A stretch of DNA of 41,852 bases from K189A clade bacterium (GTDB lineage: Bacteria > Pseudomonadota > Gammaproteobacteria > Pseudomonadales > Azotimanducaceae): NCBI GenBank assembly GCA_902613475.1, contig CACMHG010000016.1, positions 1 to 41,852 of the forward strand. Direction: 5' to 3'. Both the position numbers and the translations under genes were made by a program. Positions 16,986 through 24,381 of the stretch are shown one piece after another. Position 1 is the stretch's first letter, and each line of letters begins with the position of its first letter. The notes beneath the pieces were generated by a model, which worked only from the letters and a program-made list of their open reading frames with translations, ran no database searches and was not told where the DNA came from.

Positions 16986-17633
16986 ATGGATGAAGAACTA
17001 ATAGCTATGCGAACAATGCGCGGTCATCATCCTTTGGTGATCGAAGGCATGGGTGGATATGACAGTCGGGACCCATTGTGGGTTACGCAGGTAATTCTCG
17101 AGCAACTCAAAGCTCGTTGGACTATCGAGCCACCCGAGAAACCGCTACTGCTTGTGACCCAAGGAGACCCCTACGAAGAACGGGGAGTATCCGCAATAAC
17201 AAGGCTTGTAGCGGATAGGCTCGCCATCCAGCGGATGCTGATTTTTCTAGATCCAAGTATCGCCGACTACCACGCGCCCAACGCGGATCGCTACAAAGTG
17301 ACCTGCGAACTCCCGTATTCGGCCTTGACACATCGGTTGCAGGCTGAGAGGCCTGAAGCACTGGCTAAGATCACCGATCGTGTCGACGCACACTTGCTAA
17401 GGAAAAACACCAGACGCCGAAGAGAGGGCAAGAAGGTGTTGCGAGATTACTTCCGTGACTTTGCGTTACTGCAAGAAGTCACCAAGATAGGATGCAAACA
17501 AATCTGTGGTTCGGTCACAGTCGCGCATACGAGCACTAATTTGGATGATAATTCGGTGTCGAGTTTTTATCGCGTGGGGTTGGAATTGGGGCTTATCGAT
17601 ATCACTGACATAGTGCCATTTCCCGCAGTCTGA
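16986..17633 (+). CDS. Hypothetical protein
   Basis: A 215-residue soluble protein that I do not recognise. It begins MDEELIAMRTMRGHH and contains a Rossmann-like stretch, LLLVTQGDPYEERGVS (near 54-69), then a helical basic region (LRKNTRRRREGKKVL near 139-153) and a C-terminal region with a CKQIC pair (about 174-178). The start lacks a clear Shine-Dalgarno site and the same frame stays open upstream to a UGA at 16887, so the true 5' end could differ. It lies between a repeat relic and a tRNA-derived sequence and may belong to an integrated element. No function is proposed. Confidence 0.6.
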   Translation: MDEELIAMRTMRGHHPLVIEGMGGYDSRDPLWVTQVILEQLKARWTIEPPEKPLLLVTQGDPYEERGVSAITRLVADRLAIQRMLIFLDPSIADYHAPNADRYKVTCELPYSALTHRLQAERPEALAKITDRVDAHLLRKNTRRRREGKKVLRDYFRDFALLQEVTKIGCKQICGSVTVAHTSTNLDDNSVSSFYRVGLELGLIDITDIVPFPAV

Positions 17634-17737
17634 ACTCCTCCTGACGTCGGCGTAAATGCGCGTGGCTAAATGTCGAAAAGGGTAGTCGATAAAAACCGAG
17701 GCTTCTGAACCTCATAACGCGTTATGTGACATTGAAT

Positions 17738-17760
17738 TGGTCGGGACGGCAGGATTTGAA
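17738..17760 (-). other. 3' end of a tRNA-Pro gene (attachment-site relic)
   Basis: Read on the minus strand this ends in CCTGCCGTCCCGACCA, the T-arm, acceptor stem and CCA of a proline tRNA. Sequence further 5' does not continue the tRNA (the T-stem partner and anticodon arm are missing). Such 23-25 nt tRNA 3' ends are typical att sites left by tyrosine-integrase elements, and the nearby tandem ATACCCCC repeats fit that. No integrase remains in the window. Confidence 0.55.
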
Positions 17761-17979
17761 TCACCTACCGAAAAGGCTATCTCAGCTTGTTATTGCGCCG
17801 TTAGATTCTATTTATACCCCCAGAAATACCCCCAAATATCTAGGGACGATCATTCCCGCGCGCGCGCGCTCGTGTCCCGCCGAGGCCCACACCTGAATAG
17901 CTTAGGCGGTCTAAAACTCAGCACCAACGCAGCGGCCACCGACTTGAAGCTATGGGTAAACTCATCAATACGGCAAATA

Positions 17980-18000
17980 ATGATATGTTATAACGTTCAT
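17980..18000. promoter_or_regulatory. Zur-type operator
   Basis: The 21-bp sequence ATGATATGTTATAAC plus GTTCAT is a near-palindrome centred on GTTATAAC, the core of gammaproteobacterial Zur boxes. It lies 20 nt before the start of a COG0523 gene, a class commonly repressed by Zur, so zinc limitation probably induces the operon. Confidence 0.65.
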
Positions 18001-18019
18001 AAACTCTAAGGCTCCACGA

Positions 18020-19231
18020 ATGCAAACCGCTATTTCGAGCAAACTCCCGGTTACGGTTCTATCCGGGTTCTTGGGCGCGGGGAAGACCACCGTCCAAAGC
18101 CATATTCTTAACAATCGCGAAAACAAAAAAGTTGCGGTGATCGTTAACGACATGAGCGAAATCAATATCGATTCAGCCATCGTGCAGAGCGAGGTGTCGC
18201 TCAATCACAGTGAGGAGAAGTTGGTTGAAATGAGCAACGGCTGTATCTGTTGCACACTGAGAGAGGACCTCTTGGAAGAAGTCACCAATTTGGCCCAACA
18301 AGGACGATTTGATTATCTCGTCATAGAGTCCACAGGCATATCTGAACCCTTACCAGTTGCAGAGACCTTTACTTTTGCGGACGAACATGGCGTTTCATTA
18401 TCTGATGTGGCGGATCTGGACACCATGGTTACCGTCGTCGACGCCATCAATTTCCTAAAAGATTATGAAGAAGCCAAATACCTTCAGGAAACCGGTGAAT
18501 CTCTGGGTGAAGATCACGAACGCAGCGTTGCTGATCTTTTAGTGGATCAGGTTGAATTTGCTGACCTGATACTGATCAGCAAATGCGACTTAGCCAATAC
18601 GAGCGATATTGAACGCTTGACCGCAATCTTAAAAACCCTCAACGCCAGCGCCAAAATCGTTCCGATTTCGCATGGCGAGGTGCAAATCGACGAAGTACTC
18701 AACACCGGCCTGTTTGATTTCACCCGAGCGCAGCAGTCACCTGGCTGGCTCAAAGAAATGCGCGGCGAGCACGTTCCTGAAACCGAAGAGTATGGCATTG
18801 GTAGTTTTAGCTACGAAGCACGTCGGCCTTTTCATCCGGAGAAGTTCAGCCACTTTCTTCACAACACTGAACAATATGGCAAGTTGATCCGATCCAAAGG
18901 CTACTTTTGGCTAGCCACCCGACCTGAGTTCGCTGGGCAATGGAGCCAAGCTGGAGGCATCGCCCGTTACGGCTTCGCCGGCATGTTCTGGAAAGCGGTG
19001 CCCAAAGAGAGTTGGCCGGATGACTCGGACTATCTTGCGTCTATCGAAAAGCAATGGGTCGAGCCTTTCGGTGATATGCGGCAGGAACTGGTTTTCATAG
19101 GCCAAAACTTGGATCAGCAGGCCATGATCCAGGCCCTAGATCGGTGCTTACTCAGCGAAGAGGAAGTGCTTCGCGGCAGAGTGTACTGGGAAACGCTTTC
19201 CGACCCCTTTCCACAATGGGAGCAAGCGTGA
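18020..19231 (+). CDS. COG0523 GTPase metallochaperone (CobW/YciC/ZigA-type)
   Basis: A 403-residue G3E-family GTPase. Walker A GxxGxGKTT at 16-24, the metal-binding GCICC motif at 74-78, a switch region ([10 protein letters not shown]) and the SKCD nucleotide-base motif are present, followed by a CobW C-terminal domain. Zur-regulated members deliver zinc to client proteins during zinc starvation. Its Zur-like operator at 17980-18000 and the following DUF1826 gene, a frequent partner of such GTPases, support that assignment over cobalt or nitrile-hydratase maturation. An AAGG site lies about 9 nt before ATG 18020. The stop overlaps the start of the next gene. Confidence 0.92.
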   Translation: MQTAISSKLPVTVLSGFLGAGKTTVQSHILNNRENKKVAVIVNDMSEINIDSAIVQSEVSLNHSEEKLVEMSNGCICCTLREDLLEEVTNLAQQGRFDYLVIESTGISEPLPVAETFTFADEHGVSLSDVADLDTMVTVVDAINFLKDYEEAKYLQETGESLGEDHERSVADLLVDQVEFADLILISKCDLANTSDIERLTAILKTLNASAKIVPISHGEVQIDEVLNTGLFDFTRAQQSPGWLKEMRGEHVPETEEYGIGSFSYEARRPFHPEKFSHFLHNTEQYGKLIRSKGYFWLATRPEFAGQWSQAGGIARYGFAGMFWKAVPKESWPDDSDYLASIEKQWVEPFGDMRQELVFIGQNLDQQAMIQALDRCLLSEEEVLRGRVYWETLSDPFPQWEQA

Positions 19232-19914
19232 ACATGGCGACCCCTTTAAAAGCAAACAAACCAGTTCCACAGCCCGCGAGTGGTAGCGATATTCATTGTG
19301 CTAGTGTGAGCCGCGATCCAGCAGTGCTTGCGGAGATTTACGAGCCCAACATCAATATAGCGATTTGGGAGCGCGCCTTTTCTGAGGACTTCCAATGTCT
19401 TATTAACGACTTTGTTGCATCTAGACAACAGCCTTACCTATCAGCCGTTTGCGCGGCCGAAGATGCTCGCGCGCAATTGCGCAAAGAGCTTGGCGCCCAT
19501 TTTGATGAAATCGCAGACGATATTGCTGAGCTAGTCGATATGTTTTGCTGCTTGTTTGACCTAAACCAAGTGGGTCTGCGCATGACCGTGCTGCGCAATA
19601 CCATGTGTCCAAAGTTTCACGTCGATCATGTGCCGTGTAGGTTGGTGACAACGTACTGCGGTATTGGCACACAGTGGTTGCCAAACGACGCGGTCAACCG
19701 AGAAAAGTTAGGTATTGGCAGTGCTGGCAAGGCCGATCAAGTATCTGGCATTTATCGAGCCGAGAACGATATCCAGCAGATAGCAGCCGCTAGCGTTGCG
19801 CTGCTGAAAGGCGAAGGGTGGCAGGGCAACCAGTACGCCGGCCTAGTTCATCGCTCACCAGCGATCCCTCAGGGCGAAAGCCGCTTATTGCTAACGTTGG
19901 ACTTCAGTAACTAG
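19228..19914 (+). CDS. DUF1826 family protein (zinc-responsive operon partner)
   Basis: About 228 residues of the DUF1826 type, recognised from the sequence [21 protein letters not shown] (in part) and the C-terminal HRSPAIP and LLLTLDF segments. The HxDxVPxR pattern resembles an iron-dioxygenase-like double-stranded beta-helix site, which is my inference. I take GTG 19228, which overlaps the COG0523 stop and has GGGAG 5 nt upstream; ATG 19234 is the alternative. Co-transcription with the Zur-controlled GTPase implies a role in zinc limitation. Biochemical function is unknown. Confidence 0.85.
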   Translation: MNMATPLKANKPVPQPASGSDIHCASVSRDPAVLAEIYEPNINIAIWERAFSEDFQCLINDFVASRQQPYLSAVCAAEDARAQLRKELGAHFDEIADDIAELVDMFCCLFDLNQVGLRMTVLRNTMCPKFHVDHVPCRLVTTYCGIGTQWLPNDAVNREKLGIGSAGKADQVSGIYRAENDIQQIAAASVALLKGEGWQGNQYAGLVHRSPAIPQGESRLLLTLDFSN

Positions 19915-19967
19915 CGCAAGGGGAACTGTGCCTGGCATGGGCAGCTTTTTATCATCCTTAGTTAGAC

Positions 19968-19980
19968 GAGAATCATTCTC
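19968..19980. promoter_or_regulatory. Possible Fur-like operator
   Basis: GAGAATCATTCTC is a near-perfect inverted repeat like the core of Fur boxes. It lies just after the DUF1826 stop with no close downstream gene, so its use is doubtful. Confidence 0.3.
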
Positions 19981-20130
19981 GAATGAGGGTATGGAAGGCG
20001 CCTTGCAAGGTCTCTTGATTGGGGGAGGAGAAATTGGTGGGCCCACCAAGACTCGAATATCTCAAATATAGCCGATTATTTTGCGTCTTTATTCCGTCAG
20101 TATCCAAAAGAGCCCCCGTCAAGCTAAGCT

Positions 20131-20245
20131 TCCCGCGCGCGGTCGTGTCTCGCCAGCTCGGCCTCCCGCATCACGCGCTTGATCTCACTTTGGTAATACC
20201 GCCCTTTCGACCGCTTCTCATAGCAGTTTTAGGTTTAATGGCGCG
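20131..20245 (-). pseudogene. 3' fragment of an HGGxSTG-type gene
   Basis: The reverse strand translates as EKRSKGRYYQSEIKRVMREAE, in line with the C-terminal part of the gene at 26673-26957 (QAKERYYRGEIKRVMQEAE). The 5' half with the HGG motif is missing and the structured repeat begins about 17 bases away. Confidence 0.6.
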
Positions 20246-20261
20246 ACTGTGCGTCACGATC

Positions 20262-20490
20262 CCGTGAGCAAAAAAGCTGCGTCCTTTGACACATTCGTGA
20301 GCACGTTAGTGAAATCTTGCCGTTGCTCCGAGAGTAGGTCACCCCCCCTCACCCTCTCTAGAATGTCCCTCTCGGAGCTCTTAACTCGCCTGGTTCGAAC
20401 TTAGGAAAAATAATGGCAAGGGTAAAACCTAACCCTGAAAAGGTTGGAAAGCTTAGTTGGACCAACGCCCTGCGACCTTTACACTCTTTC
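20262..20490 (+). repeat. Structured dispersed repeat, copy A
   Basis: About 230 bases alignable with 39804-40037. Shared landmarks in order are CGTGAGCAAA, a second GTGAGCACG, the hairpin arms GCTCCGAGAG (20325-20334) and CTCTCGGAGC (20369-20378), a GTAAAACCTAACCCTGAAAA block with its own AACCT/AGGTT arms, and ACTCTTT. Arms are conserved while loops vary, which suggests a structured RNA or a non-autonomous mobile element. Confidence 0.6.
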
Positions 20491-20619
20491 CATGGTGCTA
20501 CTACCAATCGATTAGCATAGGCTCGGCGTTGCGAAACTTGATCTTGAAACAACCGGATGGAGGGCGCGGAGATAAGGTACGCGGTGATTATGAAAATAAA
20601 AGTGCGAGGAGAGAACACA

Positions 20620-21585
20620 ATGCAAAACCTATGGCGAGTATTTTTGTGCACGCTATTAGTCGCATCTTCGCATGGCGTTTGGGCTCACAACCACGCCAGC
20701 GAAGACGCCGAACTGCTGGATCTTGATGGATTGACAGCGGCGTTCGGTTGGGACTTTGACAGCACTGAAATCGTGACTGAAAAGGTAGCCGATGGTTTGT
20801 ACGTCCTTTTCGGTGTTGGCGGCAACATCGGTGTTTCTTTGGGCAAGGATGGAGTTTTGATTGTTGACAATCAATTTCCGGAGGTAATGGACAAAATTGA
20901 GGCCGCGATTTCAGATATTGGCGGTAAAGGAGTGGATTACGCGATAAACACACACTGGCATTTCGACCACGCAGAAGGCAACAATGCCCTTGGACCGGAG
21001 GGGACCACCATAGTTGCTCACAAGAACGCCAGGATTGACATGGCTAGCGGGGGGATCATTAATCTCGTGATATCCAAGTACGACCAGCAACCCTATCCGA
21101 AGCAAGCTTTACCTGTTTTTACTTTTGACGATCGTATGCAGATACATTTTAACGATAACGAGATTGAACTGTTTCATTTTTCGCATGCCCATACCAACGG
21201 TGATGCAGCAATAGTTTTTCGCAAGCAGAATGCGATCCATTTGGGCGATGTATTTAACAATTCAGGTTATCCGTTTGTTGATGTTGATAGCGGAGGAGGC
21301 ATCGACGGAATGATTACTTTCTGCGAGCGAGCCCTGGCCGAAATGGCTCCCGGAGCGATAATTATACCAGGCCACGGACCTGTGACAGATGCACCAGCAC
21401 TTTCCCGCTATATATTTATGTTGAAGACGGTTCGCTCCCGGATCGCGGCTATGATCGCAGACGGCAAAACCATGCAGGAGGTAATGGATGCCAAGCCGAC
21501 TTCGGACTTCGACGCAGTTTATGGGCCCGAAACAGCATCTTTGGGTTTTGTAAATCGCGTTTACACGAGCTTATCAAACCAGTGA
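20620..21585 (+). CDS. Secreted metallo-beta-lactamase-fold hydrolase
   Basis: A 321-residue MBL-fold protein with the zinc signature H112xH114xD116H117 (THWHFDHAEG), further metal ligands in FSHAHTNGD and HLGDVF, and a C-terminal IPGHGP. The first 22 residues form a Sec signal peptide ending in VWA, so it is periplasmic. Start ATG 20620 has GAGGAGAG 6 nt upstream; an earlier in-frame start lacks this. The family contains subclass B3-like beta-lactamases, quinoprotein relay and cyclase-like hydrolases, so a specific reaction cannot be assigned. A small lipoprotein gene follows after 25 nt and may be co-transcribed. Confidence 0.88.
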   Translation: MQNLWRVFLCTLLVASSHGVWAHNHASEDAELLDLDGLTAAFGWDFDSTEIVTEKVADGLYVLFGVGGNIGVSLGKDGVLIVDNQFPEVMDKIEAAISDIGGKGVDYAINTHWHFDHAEGNNALGPEGTTIVAHKNARIDMASGGIINLVISKYDQQPYPKQALPVFTFDDRMQIHFNDNEIELFHFSHAHTNGDAAIVFRKQNAIHLGDVFNNSGYPFVDVDSGGGIDGMITFCERALAEMAPGAIIIPGHGPVTDAPALSRYIFMLKTVRSRIAAMIADGKTMQEVMDAKPTSDFDAVYGPETASLGFVNRVYTSLSNQ

Positions 21586-21610
21586 AAATCGTGTAAATCG
21601 ATCGACGCGA

Positions 21611-22027
21611 ATGAGCTCTAGGAAGTTGCGATTCATTGCTATTGTCTTGCCGTTGACATTTAGCTGTTCGCAACATAAGGCTAATTTTGGAACATTGGAT
21701 CCAGTCTCGTTTGAACTGATGTGCTCCTTTGCCGAAAAAACGCAGATGTTTGAGACCTTTGTATTGTTCGAAGAAGATCAACTCAAGGGGGATCTTGCTG
21801 TGTTCGATGTTCGCCATAAGTTGTTTGTAGAAAATATCAGAGTGTCTGTGGCGCACGAGAACGAGTTTTGGATCTTGAGGTCAACTGACAGAAGTGATTC
21901 TGTTACAACCTTACGAGAACATAGGATTAACGAGGCGACACTCGCCTACGAAAGAAAGTCATTCGTCCAGATGGGCAATACACCGCCACTAACGATATCC
22001 AATCGAGGACAATGCGTGAGAATCTGA
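21611..22027 (+). CDS. Small putative lipoprotein, function unknown
   Basis: A 138-residue protein with a basic N-terminus, a hydrophobic stretch and a lipobox-like LTFSC (Cys19), so a lipoprotein is predicted. The mature part has no family I recognise. It follows the MBL-fold gene by 25 nt, hinting at co-transcription. The ribosome site is poor. The coding quality is fair, with charged and hydrophobic residues alternating as in a beta-rich domain. Confidence 0.55.
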   Translation: MSSRKLRFIAIVLPLTFSCSQHKANFGTLDPVSFELMCSFAEKTQMFETFVLFEEDQLKGDLAVFDVRHKLFVENIRVSVAHENEFWILRSTDRSDSVTTLREHRINEATLAYERKSFVQMGNTPPLTISNRGQCVRI

Positions 22028-22174
22028 CGTGTTTCCGTACCCTTTCGCACTCTCTTGGAGGAGCTTCTTTATTGGATTCGCGAGAAATCGAAGCGAGTTC
22101 TTTCGCCGTGACACAACCTTACTTTTCGGTCGGTTAAGTATTCTTAGAACCGGACAGACCGACCGGGCCCTAGG

Positions 22175-22292
22175 CTGTGTCTTGTCTGTCCCTAATAAAA
22201 GGTAAGGCGCTAACTCTGAATTCTCGCGCCCCTTACTCAACGCAGTTTTTCAGTTTTCGCAGTTTTTGGCGTTAAGAGACCAGGTGGCATCC
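22175..22292 (+). repeat. TGTCTGTCCCT-type dispersed repeat, copy 2
   Basis: Diverged copy of 16719-16836 with the same block order. It abuts the palindromic element that begins at 22291. Confidence 0.5.
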
Positions 22293-22380
22293 GCAACACT
22301 TGCAACACCTCTCCTGTTATCGGCGTTATACACGCGCGTGCCTATACGTCGATAAGGGAACTGCTGACGCAGGTGTTGCG
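22291..22380. repeat. Long palindromic element, copy 1
   Basis: About 90 bases nearly matching 40062-40153. The core from TCTCCTGTTATCGGCG to ACGTCGATAAG is identical in both. Arms of the CAACACCT/AGGTGTTG type and the inner TTATCG/CGATAA pair around a CACGCGCGTG centre allow one long hairpin. Confidence 0.65.
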
Positions 22381-22649
22381 CGAGGGTGTCGCCTTATTAG
22401 AGAACCCAAAGAGGGTATTCCCTGCATCAGCCACGACTACAAAAAGGTTTTTTGCAACCCAGGCCGATTTGGCAAAAAAATTAAATTACGATAAATCTGA
22501 TTTAGGCAGGCTGTTACGTGATCGCACACTAGTTGAAGTTCTGCAGGTGCTGGGTCGAGTCCTAAAAAAAGGCGTATTAACGCATTTATTCCCTTCGCAC
22601 CTGGCTAGGCCGGTGCTAGGGTTCGCCGACTTGGGAACAGAGATTACCT

Positions 22650-23999
22650 ATGTCCTTCGCAGCCATTACCAACTTGGTGGTGTTTGTCCTCCTTGCCGGG
22701 GTGCTATTCAATTTGCGAAAACCGCGCTTAACCCTTGGCCGGCAGATCCTTCTGGGCCTGCTCCTAGGGGCAGGCTACGGCCTTGCCCTGCAGTTCCTCT
22801 ACGGCAGCGGCGATGCCGCCGTGAAAGAAACCCTCACCTGGACCAACGTAGTGGCCTTGGGCTACATCAGCTTGCTGAAGATGGTCATCATGCCGCTCGT
22901 ACTGGTGATGATGATTGCCGCCGTGGTGCGCATGCGCGAGGTGGCGGATCTTGGACGCATCGGCGGCAGCATGGTGGGCGTCCTCGTCGGCACCACTGCC
23001 GTGGCCGCGCTCGTCGGCATCTTCGTAAGCAATTTCTTCGGCCTCAGCGCCGATGCCATCACTCAGGGTGCGCGGGAGCTTGAGCGGGCGGCATCCCTCA
23101 CCTCTCGCTATGAGAACGTGGCCAATTTGGGCCTGGCCGACATGCTAGTGCGCTTCATTCCAAGCAATATTTTCTCGGACCTCACCGGCGCCCGCCCCAC
23201 CTCCATCATCGCCGTGGTGATCTTCGGCATCCTCTTTGGACTCGCTGCCCTCGGGGTGGCCAAGGAAGATCCAGTCCGGGGAGAGAAGCTTCGGGAAGCG
23301 GTGCTTACCCTGCAGGCCGTCATCATGCGCCTGGTGCAAATGATTTTGGCTCTGACCCCCTACGGAATCCTCGCCCTTATGACCCGAGTGGTGGCAGGCT
23401 CTAATGCCCAGGACCTTTGGAACCTCGTGGAATTCGTGGGCGCCTCCTACGTGGCCATCACCATCATGTTTGCCATTCACGGCATCCTGCTGCGGCTAGC
23501 CGGCGTCAACGTGCGTTCTTATTTTAAAACGGTCTGGCCCGTGCTGACCTTTGCCTTCACGTCCCGGAGCTCCGCCGCCACCATTCCCCTGAACGTGGAG
23601 ACACAGGTTGACGGGCTCAAGGTGCCGGAACCCATCGCTAACCTGTCAGCCACCTTCGGCGCCACCATCGGGCAAAACGGCTGCGCCGGCATCTACCCCG
23701 CCATGCTCGCGGTCATGATCGCGCCCTCCATGGGCATCGATCCCCTGAGCTTCAGCTTCATCCTGCCCCTCGTTGCCATCGTCGCCATCAGTTCCTTCGG
23801 TATTGCAGGGGTCGGGGGCGGCGCGACCTTCGCAGCGCTGGTGGTTCTCCCAGCCATGGGCTTCCCCGTCACCGTAGCGGCGGTGTTGATTTCCGTGGAA
23901 CCGCTCATCGATATGGCGCGCACGGCCCTCAATGTGAACGGCGCTATGACCGCCGGCGTGCTCACGGGGCGCTTACTGGGGAAGGGCGCAGAGGCTTAA
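22650..23999 (+). CDS. tcyP: L-cystine:cation symporter, TcyP (YdjN) type
   Basis: A 449-residue DAACS-family transporter. The TcyP-specific sequence context is clear: FTSRSSAATIPLN, GATIGQNGCAGIYPAMLA, GVGGGATFAALVVLPAMG and LISVEPLIDMARTALNVNG, all closely following E. coli YdjN. This family imports L-cystine, and in E. coli related sulfur and selenium compounds, using a cation gradient. Codon use is strikingly GC-rich compared with all flanking genes, which suggests acquisition from another lineage or, less likely, an assembly join. The start ATG 22650 has only a weak upstream purine site. It converges on a truncated MaoC gene of the same composition. Confidence 0.92.
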   Translation: MSFAAITNLVVFVLLAGVLFNLRKPRLTLGRQILLGLLLGAGYGLALQFLYGSGDAAVKETLTWTNVVALGYISLLKMVIMPLVLVMMIAAVVRMREVADLGRIGGSMVGVLVGTTAVAALVGIFVSNFFGLSADAITQGARELERAASLTSRYENVANLGLADMLVRFIPSNIFSDLTGARPTSIIAVVIFGILFGLAALGVAKEDPVRGEKLREAVLTLQAVIMRLVQMILALTPYGILALMTRVVAGSNAQDLWNLVEFVGASYVAITIMFAIHGILLRLAGVNVRSYFKTVWPVLTFAFTSRSSAATIPLNVETQVDGLKVPEPIANLSATFGATIGQNGCAGIYPAMLAVMIAPSMGIDPLSFSFILPLVAIVAISSFGIAGVGGGATFAALVVLPAMGFPVTVAAVLISVEPLIDMARTALNVNGAMTAGVLTGRLLGKGAEA

Positions 24000-24017
24000 G
24001 TAAGGTCTGAGGAACTA

Positions 24018-24041
24018 GGGGCCCGGCCGGCGGCCGGACCC
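24018..24041. terminator. GC-rich hairpin between convergent genes
   Basis: GGGCCCGGCC and its partner GGCCGGACCC form a strong stem between the tcyP stop (23999) and the maoC stop (24052). There is no T-run, so it may act as a bidirectional block. Confidence 0.5.
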
Positions 24042-24051
24042 GTACCACGAA

Positions 24052-24381
24052 TTAAGGATCGAGACGCGCGGCGGCGGAACCGCTGAGCACCACAACCCCA
24101 TCCTGATTTTTTGTTTCCAATGAGAACTCGGCGATGGGTGCACCTTCTACCCTATCAATGGCCGTCACGGTGGCAGAGGCGGATAAATCATCCCCGGGCC
24201 AGACCTGGGCCGTGAAGCGTACTCCATAGCGCGTCAGGCGCCCATCCCCCACCGTATGGGTCAATAAGCGACCGGTCATGCCCATGGTGAGCATCCCGTG
24301 AGCGAAGACGCTCGGGTAACCCGCGACTTGAAAACATTGCGCAGTGCTTTCGTGAGATGTACGTCGAACACAAGTGCTCAC
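24052..24381 (-). pseudogene. 5'-truncated MaoC-like (R)-hydratase
   Basis: The reading frame of 109 codons starts at a GTG that overlaps the acyltransferase stop. From VAGYPSVFAHGMLTMGMTGR onward it is a normal MaoC hot-dog domain to the C-terminus. The preceding catalytic D-x-N-P-x-H helix of MaoC hydratases is absent; instead there are about 20 unrelated residues. The GC-rich composition shared with tcyP stops near 24330, exactly where the similarity stops. The gene has therefore been cut by a recombination joint and should be inactive. Confidence 0.7.

Larger units (their letters stand above)
17634..18019. other. Intergenic region with tRNA relic and Zur box
   Basis: About 390 bases. It holds the tRNA-Pro 3' fragment (17738-17760), an adjacent direct repeat of the ATACCCCC type (17814-17832), a CG-alternating run near 17858-17869, and the Zur-type operator next to the COG0523 gene. 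No gene is seen. Confidence 0.55.
19915..20619. other. Intergenic region of repeats and a gene relic
   Basis: About 700 bases containing a Fur-like near-palindrome (19968-19980), an HGGxSTG fragment (20131-20245) and one copy of the structured repeat (20262-20490). The promoter of the metallo-beta-lactamase-fold gene must lie in its last 100 bases. Confidence 0.5.
22028..22649. other. Intergenic region of dispersed repeats
   Basis: About 620 bases holding two repeat families (22175-22292 and 22291-22380). A plus-strand ORF from 22373 runs into the symporter in another frame; its first 90 residues have no recognisable domain and I do not call it. Base composition becomes GC-rich near 22600-22640, marking the left border of the segment described with tcyP. 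Confidence 0.5.

Noticed and set aside
22373..23083. 236-codon plus-strand ORF overlapping the start of tcyP.
   Set aside because: Most of it is the other frame of tcyP, and the non-overlapping part runs through a palindromic repeat with no domain.
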